This document shows positions 40,161 through 54,925 of a stretch of 64,000 bases of DNA, piece by piece; the stretch's first letter is position 1; each line of letters opens with the position of its first letter. This DNA comes from Euwallacea fornicatus (lineage: Eukaryota > Arthropoda > Insecta > Coleoptera > Curculionidae), in the NCBI RefSeq assembly GCF_040115645.1, contig NW_027096009.1, forward strand, positions 310,001 through 374,000, written 5' to 3'. The notes beneath the pieces are model-generated. The model ran no database searches. It was not told the DNA's origin and worked only from the letters and a program-made list of their open reading frames with translations. Made by a program: the position numbers and the translations under genes.

Positions 40161-41392
40161 AAACTTTGAAGCTCGATAACTTCGGCAAATAAGAACCAAA
40201 TTTGTTAAACAAAGTGTCAAATTAATCAGCTCGACGAGATCTTTAAAATGACAAAACACATCATGATTGCCTCTTGATGAATTTCCAAGACAAATAGTAC
40301 TTTATGTGCTCAAACACCCAACTTTTGTGACTTTTCAAACTTTGAAGCTCGATAACTTCGGCAAATTAGGACCAAATTTGTTAAACAAAGTGTCAAATTA
40401 ATCAGCACGACGAGATCTTTAACATAACACAACACATCATGATTGCATCTTGATGAATTTCCATGAAAAATAGTACTTTATGTGCTCAAACACACAACTT
40501 TTGTGACTTTTCAAACTTTGAAGCTCGATAACTTCGGCAAATTAGGACCAAATTTGTTAAACAAAGTGTCAAATTAATCAGCACGACGAGATCTTTAACA
40601 TAACACAACACATCATGATTGCATCTTGATGAATTTCCATGAAAAATAGTACTTTATGTGCTCAAACACACAACTTTTGTGACTTTGCAAACTTTGAAGC
40701 TCGATAACTTCGGCAAATAAGAACCAAATTTGTTAAACAAAGTGTCACATTAATCAGCTCGACGACATTTTGAAGATGTCACAACACATCATGATTGCAT
40801 CTTGATGAATTTCGAAGACAAATAGTACTTTATATGCTCAAACACACAACTTTTATGACTTTTCAAATTTTGAAGCTCGATAACTTCGGTAAATTAGGAC
40901 CAAATTTGTTAAACAAAGTGTCAAATTAATCAGCTCGACGAGATCTTTAAAATAACACAACACATCATGATTGCATCTTGATGAATTTCCAAGACAAATA
41001 GTACTTTATGTGCTCAAACACAAAACTTTTGTGAATTTTCACACTTTGTAGATCGATAACTTCGGCAAATGAGACCCAAATTTGTTAAACAAAGTGTCAA
41101 ATTAATCAGCACGACGAGATCTTTAAAATAACACAACACATCATGATTGCATCTTGATGAATTTCCAAGACAAATAGTACTTTATGTGCTCAAACACCCA
41201 ACTTTTGTGACTTTTCAAACTTTGAAGCTCGATAACTTCGGCAAATTAGGACCAAATTTGTTAAACAAAGTGTCACATTAATCAGCTCGACGAGATTTTG
41301 AAGATGTCACAACACATCATGATTGCATCTTGATGAATTTCCAAGACAAATAGTACTTTATATGCTCAAACACACAACTTTTATGACTTTTC
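40161..41392. repeat. 7-monomer tandem duplication in B, copy 1 (1,232 bp)
   Basis: Landmarks repeat 1,232 bp to the right: TGACAAAACACATC (40,249 and 41,481), GACGACATTTTGAAG (40,761 and 41,993), TTTCAAATTTTGAAGC (near 40,861 and 42,093), GTGAATTTTCACAC (near 41,032 and 42,264) and GAGATTTTGAAGATGTC (near 41,291 and 42,523). The left edge is set by TTGCAAACTTTG at about 40,157 against TTTCAAACTTTG. Confidence 0.88.
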
Positions 41393-42624
41393 AAACTTTG
41401 AAGCTCGATAACTTCGGCAAATAAGAACCAAATTTGTTAAACAAAGTGTCAAATTAATCAGCTCGACGAGATCTTTAAAATGACAAAACACATCATGATT
41501 GCCTCTTGATGAATTTCCAAGACAAATAGTACTTTATGTGCTCAAACACCCAACTTTTGTGACTTTTCAAACTTTGAAGCTCGATAACTTCGGCAAATTA
41601 GGACCAAATTTGTTAAACAAAGTGTCAAATTAATCAGCACGACGAGATCTTTAACATAACACAACACATCATGATTGCATCTTGATGAATTTCCATGAAA
41701 AATAGTACTTTATGTGCTCAAACACACAACTTTTGTGACTTTTCAAACTTTGAAGCTCGATAACTTCGGCAAATTAGGACCAAATTTGTTAAACAAAGTG
41801 TCAAATTAATCAGCACGACGAGATCTTTAACATAACACAACACATCATGATTGCATCTTGATGAATTTCCATGAAAAATAGTACTTTATGTGCTCAAACA
41901 CACAACTTTTGTGACTTTGCAAACTTTGAAGCTCGATAACTTCGGCAAATAAGAACCAAATTTGTTAAACAAAGTGTCACATTAATCAGCTCGACGACAT
42001 TTTGAAGATGTCACAACACATCATGATTGCATCTTGATGAATTTCGAAGACAAATAGTACTTTATATGCTCAAACACACAACTTTTATGACTTTTCAAAT
42101 TTTGAAGCTCGATAACTTCGGTAAATTAGGACCAAATTTGTTAAACAAAGTGTCAAATTAATCAGCTCGACGAGATCTTTAAAATAACACAACACATCAT
42201 GATTGCATCTTGATGAATTTCCAAGACAAATAGTACTTTATGTGCTCAAACACAAAACTTTTGTGAATTTTCACACTTTGTAGATCGATAACTTCGGCAA
42301 ATGAGACCCAAATTTGTTAAACAAAGTGTCAAATTAATCAGCACGACGAGATCTTTAAAATAACACAACACATCATGATTGCATCTTGATGAATTTCCAA
42401 GACAAATAGTACTTTATGTGCTCAAACACCCAACTTTTGTGACTTTTCAAACTTTGAAGCTCGATAACTTCGGCAAATTAGGACCAAATTTGTTAAACAA
42501 AGTGTCACATTAATCAGCTCGACGAGATTTTGAAGATGTCACAACACATCATGATTGCATCTTGATGAATTTCCAAGACAAATAGTACTTTATATGCTCA
42601 AACACACAACTTTTATGACTTTTC
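41393..42624. repeat. 7-monomer tandem duplication in B, copy 2
   Basis: In register with 40,161-41,392; it parts near 42,651, where GGCAAATGAGAACC replaces GGCAAATAAGAACC. The same block returns near 43,420 and 47,640 inside the 24-monomer unit, so this seven-monomer group was copied several times. Confidence 0.87.
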
Positions 42625-45600
42625 AAACTTTGAAGCTCGATAACTTCGGCAAATGAGAACCAAATTTGTTAAACAAAGTGTCAAATTAATCAGCTCGAAG
42701 AGACCTTTAAAATGACACAACACATCATGATTGCATCTTGATGAATTTCCAAGACAAATAGTACTTTATGTGCTCAAACACACAACTTTTGTGACTTTTC
42801 AAACTTTGAAGCTCGATAACTTCGGCAAATAAGAACCAAATTTGTTAAACAAAGTGTCAAATTAATCAGCTCGACGAGATCTTTAAAATGACACAACACA
42901 TAATGATTGCATCTTGATGAATTTCCAAGACAAATAGTACTTTATGTGCTCAAACACACAACTTTTGTGACTTTTCAAACTTTGAAGCTCGATAACTTCG
43001 GCAAATAAGGACCAAATTTGTTAAACAAAGTGTCAAATTAATCAGCTCGACGAGATCTTTAAAATGACACAACACATCATGATTGCATCTTGATGAATTT
43101 CCAAGACAAATAGTACTTTATGTGCTCAAACACCCAACTTTTGTGACTTTTCAAACTTTGAAGCTCGATAACTTCGACAAATTAGGACCAAATTTGTTAA
43201 ACAAAGTGTCAAATTAATCAGCACGACGAGATCTTTAACATAACACAACACATCATGATTGCATCTTGATGAATTTCCATGAAAAATAGTACTTTATGTG
43301 CTCAAACACACAACTTTTGTGACTTTGCAAACTTTGAAGCTCGATAACTTCGGCAAATAAGAACCAAATTTGTTAAACAAAGTGTCAAATTAATCAGCTC
43401 GACGAGATCTTTAAAATGACAAAACACATCATGATTGCCTCTTGATGAATTTCCAAGACAAATAGTACTTTATGTGCTCAAACACCCAACTTTTGTGACT
43501 TTTCAAACTTTGAAGCTCGATAACTTCGGCAAATTAGGACCAAATTTGTTAAACAAAGTGTCAAATTAATCAGCACGACGAGATCTTTAACATAACACAA
43601 CACATCATGATTGCATCTTGATGAATTTCCATGAAAAATAGTACTTTATGTGCTCAAACACACAACTTTTGTGACTTTTCAAACTTTGAAGCTCGATAAC
43701 TTCGGCAAATTAGGACCAAATTTGTTAAACAAAGTGTCAAATTAATCAGCACGACGAGATCTTTAACATAACACAACACATCATGATTGCATCTTGATGA
43801 ATTTCCATGAAAAATAGTACTTTATGTGCTCAAACACACAACTTTTGTGACTTTGCAAACTTTGAAGCTCGATAACTTCGGCAAATAAGAACCAAATTTG
43901 TTAAACAAAGTGTCACATTAATCAGCTCGACGACATTTTGAAGATGTCACAACACATCATGATTGCATCTTGATGAATTTCGAAGACAAATAGTACTTTA
44001 TATGCTCAAACACACAACTTTTATGACTTTTCAAATTTTGAAGCTCGATAACTTCGGTAAATTAGGACCAAATTTGTTAAACAAAGTGTCAAATTAATCA
44101 GCTCGACGAGATCTTTAAAATAACACAACACATCATGATTGCATCTTGATGAATTTCCAAGACAAATAGTACTTTATGTGCTCAAACACAAAACTTTTGT
44201 GAATTTTCACACTTTGTAGATCGATAACTTCGGCAAATGAGACCCAAATTTGTTAAACAAAGTGTCAAATTAATCAGCACGACGAGATCTTTAAAATAAC
44301 ACAACACATCATGATTGCATCTTGATGAATTTCCAAGACAAATAGTACTTTATGTGCTCAAACACCCAACTTTTGTGACTTTTCAAACTTTGAAGCTCGA
44401 TAACTTCGGCAAATTAGGACCAAATTTGTTAAACAAAGTGTCACATTAATCAGCTCGACGAGATTTTGAAGATGTCACAACACATCATGATTGCATCTTG
44501 ATGAATTTCCAAGACAAATAGTACTTTATATGCTCAAACACACAACTTTTATGACTTTTCAAACTTTGAAGCTCGATAACTTCGGCAAATGAGAACCAAA
44601 TTTGTTAAACAAAGTGTCAAATTAATCAGCTCGAAGAGACCTTTAAAATGACACAACACATCATGATTGCATCTTGATGAATTTCCAAGACAAATAGTAC
44701 TTTATGTGCTCAAACACACAACTTTTGTGACTTTTCAAACTTTGAAGCTCGATAACTTCGGCAAATAAGAACCAAATTTGTTAAACAAAGTGTCAAATTA
44801 ATCAGCTCGACGAGATCTTTAAAATGACACAACACATCATGATTGCATCTTGATGAATTTCCAAGACAAATAGTACTTTATGTGCTCAAACACACAACTT
44901 TTGTGACTTTTCACACTTTGTAGATCGATAACTTCGGCAAATGAGACCCAAATTTGTTAAACAAAGTGTCAAATTAATCAGCTCGACGAGATCTTTAAAA
45001 TGACACAACACATCATGATTGCATCTTGTTGTATTTCCAAGACAAATAGTACTTTATGTGCTCAAACACCCAACTTTTGTGACTTTTCAAACTTTGAAGC
45101 TCGATAACTTCGGCAAATTAGGACCAAATTTGTTAAACAAAGTGTCAAATTAATCAGCACGACGAGATCTTTAAAATAACACAACACATCATGATTGCAT
45201 CTTGATGAATTTCCAAGTCAAATAGTACTTTATGTGCTCAAACACACAACTTTTGTGACTTTTCAAACTTTGAAGCTCGATAACTTCGGCAAATAAGAAC
45301 CAAATTTGTTAAACAAAGTGTCAAATTAATCAGCTCGACGAGATCTTTAAAATGACACAACACATCATGATTGCATCTTGATGAATTTCCAAGACAAATA
45401 GTACTTTATGTGCTCAAACACACAACTTTTGTGACTTTTCAAACTTTGAAGCTCGATAACTTCGGCAAATTAGGACCAAATTTGTTAAACAAAGTGTCAA
45501 ATTAATCAGCACGACGAGATCTTTAAAATAACACAACACATCATGATTGCATCTTGATGAATTTCCAAGTCAAATAGTACTTTATGTGCTCAAACACACA

Positions 45601-46142
45601 ACTTTTGTGACTTTTCAAACTTTGAAGCTCGATAACTTCGGCAAATAAGAACCAAATTTGTTAAACAAAGTGTCAAATTAATCAGCTCGACGAGATCTTT
45701 AAAATGACACAACACATCATGATTGCATCTTGATGAATTTCCAAGACAAATAGTACTTTATGTGCTCAAACACACAACTTTTGTGACTTTTCAAATTTTG
45801 AAGCTCGATAACTTCGGCAAATAAGGACCAAATTTGTTAAACAAAGTGTCAAATTAATCAGCTCGACGAGATCTTTAAAATGACACAACACATCATGATT
45901 GCATCTTGATGAATTTCCATGAAAAATAGTACTTTATGTGCTCAAAAACACAACTTTTGTGACTTTTCAAACTTTGAAGCTCGATAACTTCGGTAAATTA
46001 GGACCAAACTTGTTAAACAAAGTGTCAAATTAATCAGCTCGACGAGATCTTTAAAATGACACAACACATCATGATTGCATCTTGATGAATTTCCATGAAA
46101 AATAGTACTTTATGTGCTCAAACACACAACTTTTGTGACTTT
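41919..46142. repeat. 24-monomer tandem duplication in B, copy 1 (4,224 bp)
   Basis: Landmarks repeat 4,224 bp to the right: GACGACATT (41,993 and 46,217; 43,929 and 48,153), CTCGAAGAGACC (near 42,697 and 46,921), ACACATAATGATTGC (near 42,898 and 47,122) and CTTGTTGTATTTCC (near 45,027 and 49,251). Inside it, sub-blocks repeat at 11 and 13 monomers (1,936 and 2,288 bp), so the 24-monomer unit is itself composite. Confidence 0.91.
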
Positions 46143-49100
46143 TCAAACTTTGAAGCTCGATAACTTCGGCAAATAAGAACCAAATTTGTTAAACAAAGTG
46201 TCACATTAATCAGCTCGACGACATTTTGAAGATGTCACAACACATCATGATTGCATCTTGATGAATTTCGAAGACAAATAGTACTTTATATGCTCAAACA
46301 CACAACTTTTATGACTTTTCAAATTTTGAAGCTCGATAACTTCGGTAAATTAGGACCAAATTTGTTAAACAAAGTGTCAAATTAATCAGCTCGACGAGAT
46401 CTTTAAAATAACACAACACATCATGATTGCATCTTGATGAATTTCCAAGACAAATAGTACTTTATGTGCTCAAACACAAAACTTTTGTGAATTTTCACAC
46501 TTTGTAGATCGATAACTTCGGCAAATGAGACCCAAATTTGTTAAACAAAGTGTCAAATTAATCAGCACGACGAGATCTTTAAAATAACACAACACATCAT
46601 GATTGCATCTTGATGAATTTCCAAGACAAATAGTACTTTATGTGCTCAAACACCCAACTTTTGTGACTTTTCAAACTTTGAAGCTCGATAACTTCGGCAA
46701 ATTAGGACCAAATTTGTTAAACAAAGTGTCACATTAATCAGCTCGACGAGATTTTGAAGATGTCACAACACATCATGATTGCATCTTGATGAATTTCCAA
46801 GACAAATAGTACTTTATATGCTCAAACACACAACTTTTATGACTTTTCAAACTTTGAAGCTCGATAACTTCGGCAAATGAGAACCAAATTTGTTAAACAA
46901 AGTGTCAAATTAATCAGCTCGAAGAGACCTTTAAAATGACACAACACATCATGATTGCATCTTGATGAATTTCCAAGACAAATAGTACTTTATGTGCTCA
47001 AACACACAACTTTTGTGACTTTTCAAACTTTGAAGCTCGATAACTTCGGCAAATAAGAACCAAATTTGTTAAACAAAGTGTCAAATTAATCAGCTCGACG
47101 AGATCTTTAAAATGACACAACACATAATGATTGCATCTTGATGAATTTCCAAGACAAATAGTACTTTATGTGCTCAAACACACAACTTTTGTGACTTTTC
47201 AAACTTTGAAGCTCGATAACTTCGGCAAATAAGGACCAAATTTGTTAAACAAAGTGTCAAATTAATCAGCTCGACGAGATCTTTAAAATGACACAACACA
47301 TCATGATTGCATCTTGATGAATTTCCAAGACAAATAGTACTTTATGTGCTCAAACACCCAACTTTTGTGACTTTTCAAACTTTGAAGCTCGATAACTTCG
47401 ACAAATTAGGACCAAATTTGTTAAACAAAGTGTCAAATTAATCAGCACGACGAGATCTTTAACATAACACAACACATCATGATTGCATCTTGATGAATTT
47501 CCATGAAAAATAGTACTTTATGTGCTCAAACACACAACTTTTGTGACTTTGCAAACTTTGAAGCTCGATAACTTCGGCAAATAAGAACCAAATTTGTTAA
47601 ACAAAGTGTCAAATTAATCAGCTCGACGAGATCTTTAAAATGACAAAACACATCATGATTGCCTCTTGATGAATTTCCAAGACAAATAGTACTTTATGTG
47701 CTCAAACACCCAACTTTTGTGACTTTTCAAACTTTGAAGCTCGATAACTTCGGCAAATTAGGACCAAATTTGTTAAACAAAGTGTCAAATTAATCAGCAC
47801 GACGAGATCTTTAACATAACACAACACATCATGATTGCATCTTGATGAATTTCCATGAAAAATAGTACTTTATGTGCTCAAACACACAACTTTTGTGACT
47901 TTTCAAACTTTGAAGCTCGATAACTTCGGCAAATTAGGACCAAATTTGTTAAACAAAGTGTCAAATTAATCAGCACGACGAGATCTTTAACATAACACAA
48001 CACATCATGATTGCATCTTGATGAATTTCCATGAAAAATAGTACTTTATGTGCTCAAACACACAACTTTTGTGACTTTGCAAACTTTGAAGCTCGATAAC
48101 TTCGGCAAATAAGAACCAAATTTGTTAAACAAAGTGTCACATTAATCAGCTCGACGACATTTTGAAGATGTCACAACACATCATGATTGCATCTTGATGA
48201 ATTTCGAAGACAAATAGTACTTTATATGCTCAAACACACAACTTTTATGACTTTTCAAATTTTGAAGCTCGATAACTTCGGTAAATTAGGACCAAATTTG
48301 TTAAACAAAGTGTCAAATTAATCAGCTCGACGAGATCTTTAAAATAACACAACACATCATGATTGCATCTTGATGAATTTCCAAGACAAATAGTACTTTA
48401 TGTGCTCAAACACAAAACTTTTGTGAATTTTCACACTTTGTAGATCGATAACTTCGGCAAATGAGACCCAAATTTGTTAAACAAAGTGTCAAATTAATCA
48501 GCACGACGAGATCTTTAAAATAACACAACACATCATGATTGCATCTTGATGAATTTCCAAGACAAATAGTACTTTATGTGCTCAAACACCCAACTTTTGT
48601 GACTTTTCAAACTTTGAAGCTCGATAACTTCGGCAAATTAGGACCAAATTTGTTAAACAAAGTGTCACATTAATCAGCTCGACGAGATTTTGAAGATGTC
48701 ACAACACATCATGATTGCATCTTGATGAATTTCCAAGACAAATAGTACTTTATATGCTCAAACACACAACTTTTATGACTTTTCAAACTTTGAAGCTCGA
48801 TAACTTCGGCAAATGAGAACCAAATTTGTTAAACAAAGTGTCAAATTAATCAGCTCGAAGAGACCTTTAAAATGACACAACACATCATGATTGCATCTTG
48901 ATGAATTTCCAAGACAAATAGTACTTTATGTGCTCAAACACACAACTTTTGTGACTTTTCAAACTTTGAAGCTCGATAACTTCGGCAAATAAGAACCAAA
49001 TTTGTTAAACAAAGTGTCAAATTAATCAGCTCGACGAGATCTTTAAAATGACACAACACATCATGATTGCATCTTGATGAATTTCCAAGACAAATAGTAC

Positions 49101-50428
49101 TTTATGTGCTCAAACACACAACTTTTGTGACTTTTCACACTTTGTAGATCGATAACTTCGGCAAATGAGACCCAAATTTGTTAAACAAAGTGTCAAATTA
49201 ATCAGCTCGACGAGATCTTTAAAATGACACAACACATCATGATTGCATCTTGTTGTATTTCCAAGACAAATAGTACTTTATGTGCTCAAACACCCAACTT
49301 TTGTGACTTTTCAAACTTTGAAGCTCGATAACTTCGGCAAATTAGGACCAAATTTGTTAAACAAAGTGTCAAATTAATCAGCACGACGAGATCTTTAAAA
49401 TAACACAACACATCATGATTGCATCTTGATGAATTTCCAAGTCAAATAGTACTTTATGTGCTCAAACACACAACTTTTGTGACTTTTCAAACTTTGAAGC
49501 TCGATAACTTCGGCAAATAAGAACCAAATTTGTTAAACAAAGTGTCAAATTAATCAGCTCGACGAGATCTTTAAAATGACACAACACATCATGATTGCAT
49601 CTTGATGAATTTCCAAGACAAATAGTACTTTATGTGCTCAAACACACAACTTTTGTGACTTTTCAAACTTTGAAGCTCGATAACTTCGGCAAATTAGGAC
49701 CAAATTTGTTAAACAAAGTGTCAAATTAATCAGCACGACGAGATCTTTAAAATAACACAACACATCATGATTGCATCTTGATGAATTTCCAAGTCAAATA
49801 GTACTTTATGTGCTCAAACACACAACTTTTGTGACTTTTCAAACTTTGAAGCTCGATAACTTCGGCAAATAAGAACCAAATTTGTTAAACAAAGTGTCAA
49901 ATTAATCAGCTCGACGAGATCTTTAAAATGACACAACACATCATGATTGCATCTTGATGAATTTCCAAGACAAATAGTACTTTATGTGCTCAAACACACA
50001 ACTTTTGTGACTTTTCAAATTTTGAAGCTCGATAACTTCGGCAAATAAGGACCAAATTTGTTAAACAAAGTGTCAAATTAATCAGCTCGACGAGATCTTT
50101 AAAATGACACAACACATCATGATTGCATCTTGATGAATTTCCATGAAAAATAGTACTTTATGTGCTCAAAAACACAACTTTTGTGACTTTTCAAACTTTG
50201 AAGCTCGATAACTTCGGTAAATTAGGACCAAACTTGTTAAACAAAGTGTCAAATTAATCAGCTCGACGAGATCTTTAAAATGACACAACACATCATGATT
50301 GCATCTTGATGAATTTCCATGAAAAATAGTACTTTATGTGCTCAAACACACAACTTTTGTGACTTTTCAAACTTTGAAGCTCGATAACTTCGGCAAATAA
50401 GAACCAAATTTGTTAAACAAAGTGTCAA
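46143..50428. repeat. 24-monomer tandem duplication in B, copy 2 with partial re-entry
   Basis: The full copy is 46,143-50,366, with about 60 bp continuing in phase to about 50,428. There, AAGTGTCAAATTAATC replaces the AAGTGTCACATTAATC that starts the unit. I found no difference from copy 1 at the landmarks checked. Confidence 0.89.
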
Positions 50429-51080
50429 ATTAATCAGCTCGACGAGATCTTTAAAATAACACAACACATCATGATTGCATCTTGATGAATTTCCATGAAA
50501 AATAGTACTTTATGTGCTCAAACACACAACTTTTGTGACTTTGCAAACTTTGAAGCTCGATAACTTCGGCAAATAAGAACCAAATTTGTTAAACAAAGTG
50601 TCAAATTAATCAGCTCGACGAGATCTTTAAAATGACAAAACACATCATGATTGCCTCTTGATGAATTTCCAAGACAAATAGTACTTTATGTGCTCAAACA
50701 CCCAACTTTTGTGACTTTTCAAACTTTGAAGCTCGATAACTTCGGCAAATTAGGACCAAATTTGTTAAACAAAGTGTCAAATTAATCAGCACGACGAGAT
50801 CTTTAACATAACACAACACATCATGATTGCATCTTGATGAATTTCCATGAAAAATAGTACTTTATGTGCTCAAACACACAACTTTTGTGACTTTTCAAAC
50901 TTTGAAGCTGGATAACTTCGGTAAATTAGGACCAAATTTGTTAAACAAAGTGTCACATTAATCAGCTCGACGAGATCTTTAAAATGACACAACACATCAT
51001 GATTGCATCTTGATGAATTTCCATGAAAAATAGTACTTTATGTGCTCAAACACACAACTTTTGTGACTTTTCAAACTTTG
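49118..51080. repeat. 33-monomer displaced duplication in B, left copy
   Basis: About 1.96 kb recurs 5,808 bp to the right (54,926-56,888). Shared marks are TGTTGTATTTCC (49,251 and 55,059), the AAGTCAAATAG monomers, and TTGCAAACTTTG (50,541 and 56,349). Differences include TTTCAAATTTTG (near 50,009) against TTTCAAACTTTG, and GAAGCTGGATAAC (50,906) against GAAGCTTGATAAC. Confidence 0.82.
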
Positions 51081-51239
51081 AAGCTCGATAACTTCGGCAA
51101 ATAAGAACCAAATTTGTTAAACAAAGTGTCAAATTAATCAGCTCGACGAGATCTTTAAAATGACACAACACATCATGATTGCATCTTGATGAATTTCCAA
51201 GACAAATAGTACTTTATGTGCTCAAACACACAACTTTTG

Positions 51240-52647
51240 TGACTTTTCAAACTTTGAAGCTCGATAACTTCGGCAAATAAGGACCAAATTTGTTAAACAA
51301 AGTGTCAAATTAATCAGCTCGACGAGATCTTTAAAATGACACAACACATCATGATTGCATCTTGATGAATTTCCAAGACAAATAGTACTTTATGTGCTCA
51401 AACACCCAACTTTTGTGACTTTTCAAACTTTGAAGCTCGATAACTTCGGCAAATTAGGACCAAATTTGTTAAACAAAGTGTCAAATTAATCAGCACGACG
51501 AGATCTTTAAAATAACACAACACATCATGATTGCATCTTGATGAATTTCCAAGTCAAATAGTACTTTATGTGCTCAAACACACAACTTTTGTGACTTTTC
51601 AAACTTTGAAGCTCGATAACTTCGGCAAATAAGAACCAAATTTGTTAAACAAAGTGTCAAATTAATCAGCTCGACGAGATCTTTAAAATGACACAACACA
51701 TCATGATTGCATCTTGATGAATTTCCAAGACAAATAGTACTTTATGTGCTCAAACACACAACTTTTGTGACTTTTCAAACTTTGAAGCTCGATAACTTCG
51801 GCAAATTAGGACCAAATTTGTTAAACAAAGTGTCAAATTAATCAGCACGACGAGATCTTTAAAATAACATAACACATCATGATTGCATCTTGATGAATTT
51901 CCAAGTCAAATAGTACTTTATGTGCTCAAACACACAACTTTTGTGACTTTTCAAACTTTGAAGCTCGATAACTTCGGCAAATAAGAACCAAATTTGTTAA
52001 ACAAAGTGTCAAATTAATCAGCTCGACGAGATCTTTAAAATGACACAACACATCATGATTGCATCTTGATGAATTTCCAAGACAAATAGTACTTTATGTG
52101 CTCAAACACACAACTTTTGTGACTTTTCAAACTTTGAAGCTCGATAACTTCGGCAAATAAGGACCAAATTTGTTAAACAAAGTGTCAAATTAATCAGCTC
52201 GACGAGATCTTTAAAATGACACAACACATCATGATTGCATCTTGATGAATTTCCATGAAAAATAGTACTTTATGTGCTCAAAAACACAACTTTTGTGACT
52301 TTTCAAACTTTGAAGCTCGATAACTTCGGTAAATTAGGACCAAACTTGTTAAACAAAGTGTCAAATTAATCAGCTCGACGAGATCTTTAAAATGACAAAA
52401 CACATCATGATTGCCTCTTGATGAATTTCCAAGACAAATAGTACTTTATGTGCTCAAACACCCAACTTTTGTGACTTTTCAAACTTTGAAGCTCGATAAC
52501 TTCGGCAAATAAGGACCAAATTTGTTAAACAAAGTGTCAAATTAATCAGCTCGACGAGATCTTTAAAATGACACAACACATCATGATTGCATCTTGATGA
52601 ATTTCCATGAAAAATAGTACTTTATGTGCTCAAAAACACAACTTTTG
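51240..52647. repeat. 8-monomer tandem duplication in B, copy 1 (1,408 bp)
   Basis: The landmark AATAACATAACAC (ATAACAT at 51,864 and 53,272) and the ordered AAGTCAAATAG, CTCAAAAACAC and TGACAAAACAC monomers repeat at 1,408 bp. One substitution was found: A 51,717 against T 53,125 (CTTGATGAA against CTTGTTGAA). Confidence 0.86.
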
Positions 52648-54055
52648 TGACTTTTCAAACTTTGAAGCTCGATAACTTCGGCAAATAAGGACCAAATTTG
52701 TTAAACAAAGTGTCAAATTAATCAGCTCGACGAGATCTTTAAAATGACACAACACATCATGATTGCATCTTGATGAATTTCCAAGACAAATAGTACTTTA
52801 TGTGCTCAAACACCCAACTTTTGTGACTTTTCAAACTTTGAAGCTCGATAACTTCGGCAAATTAGGACCAAATTTGTTAAACAAAGTGTCAAATTAATCA
52901 GCACGACGAGATCTTTAAAATAACACAACACATCATGATTGCATCTTGATGAATTTCCAAGTCAAATAGTACTTTATGTGCTCAAACACACAACTTTTGT
53001 GACTTTTCAAACTTTGAAGCTCGATAACTTCGGCAAATAAGAACCAAATTTGTTAAACAAAGTGTCAAATTAATCAGCTCGACGAGATCTTTAAAATGAC
53101 ACAACACATCATGATTGCATCTTGTTGAATTTCCAAGACAAATAGTACTTTATGTGCTCAAACACACAACTTTTGTGACTTTTCAAACTTTGAAGCTCGA
53201 TAACTTCGGCAAATTAGGACCAAATTTGTTAAACAAAGTGTCAAATTAATCAGCACGACGAGATCTTTAAAATAACATAACACATCATGATTGCATCTTG
53301 ATGAATTTCCAAGTCAAATAGTACTTTATGTGCTCAAACACACAACTTTTGTGACTTTTCAAACTTTGAAGCTCGATAACTTCGGCAAATAAGAACCAAA
53401 TTTGTTAAACAAAGTGTCAAATTAATCAGCTCGACGAGATCTTTAAAATGACACAACACATCATGATTGCATCTTGATGAATTTCCAAGACAAATAGTAC
53501 TTTATGTGCTCAAACACACAACTTTTGTGACTTTTCAAACTTTGAAGCTCGATAACTTCGGCAAATAAGGACCAAATTTGTTAAACAAAGTGTCAAATTA
53601 ATCAGCTCGACGAGATCTTTAAAATGACACAACACATCATGATTGCATCTTGATGAATTTCCATGAAAAATAGTACTTTATGTGCTCAAAAACACAACTT
53701 TTGTGACTTTTCAAACTTTGAAGCTCGATAACTTCGGTAAATTAGGACCAAACTTGTTAAACAAAGTGTCAAATTAATCAGCTCGACGAGATCTTTAAAA
53801 TGACAAAACACATCATGATTGCCTCTTGATGAATTTCCAAGACAAATAGTACTTTATGTGCTCAAACACCCAACTTTTGTGACTTTTCAAACTTTGAAGC
53901 TCGATAACTTCGGCAAATAAGGACCAAATTTGTTAAACAAAGTGTCAAATTAATCAGCTCGACGAGATCTTTAAAATGACACAACACATCATGATTGCAT
54001 CTTGATGAATTTCCATGAAAAATAGTACTTTATGTGCTCAAAAACACAACTTTTG
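52648..54055. repeat. 8-monomer tandem duplication in B, copy 2
   Basis: In register with 51,240-52,647 and continuing to about 54,089, where GGTAAATTAGG replaces GGCAAATAAGG. The single T at 53,125 is private to this copy. Confidence 0.85.
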
Positions 54056-54925
54056 TGACTTTTCAAACTTTGAAGCTCGATAACTTCGGTAAATTAGGAC
54101 CAAACTTGTTAAACAAAGTGTCAAATTAATCAGCTCGACGAGATCTTTAAAATGACACAACACATCATGATTGCATCTTGATGAATTTCCATGAAAAATA
54201 GTACTTTATGTGCTCAAACACACAACTTTTGTGACTTTTCAAACTTTGAAGCTCGATAACTTCGGCAAATAAGAACCAAATTTGTTAAACAAAGTGTCAA
54301 ATTAATCAGCACGACGAGATCTTTAACATAACACAACACATCATGATTGCATCTTGATGAATTTCCATGAAAAATAGTACTTTATGTGCTCAAACACACA
54401 ACTTTTGTGACTTTGCAAACTTTGAAGCTCGATAACTTCGGCAAATAAGAACCAAATTTGTTAAACAAAGTGTCAAATTAATCAGCTCGACGAGATCTTT
54501 AAAATGAAACAACACATCATGATTGCCTCTTGATGAATTTCCAAGACAAATAGTACTTTATGTGCTCAAACACCCAACTTTTGTGACTTTTCAAACTTTG
54601 AAGCTCGATAACTTCGGCAAATTAGGACCAAATTTGTTAAACAAAGTGTCAAATTAATCAGCACGACGAGATCTTTAACATAACACAACACATCATGATT
54701 GCATCTTGATGAATTTCCATGAAAAATAGTACTTTATGTGCTCAAACACACAACTTTTGTGACTTTTCAAACTTTGAAGCTTGATAACTTCGGTAAATTA
54801 GGACCAAATTTGTTAAACAAAGTGTCAAATTAATCAGCTCGACGAGATCTTTAAAATAACACAACACATCATGATTGCATCTTGATGAATTTCCATGAAA
54901 AATAGTACTTTATGTGCTCAAACAC

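Noticed and set aside
40761..40780. Hairpin terminator at GACAT-TTTGAAG-ATGTC in B monomers
   Set aside because: A 5-bp stem with a 7-nt loop and no following T run or transcription unit. It arises from one amplified variant and also recurs in other copies, without any gene nearby.
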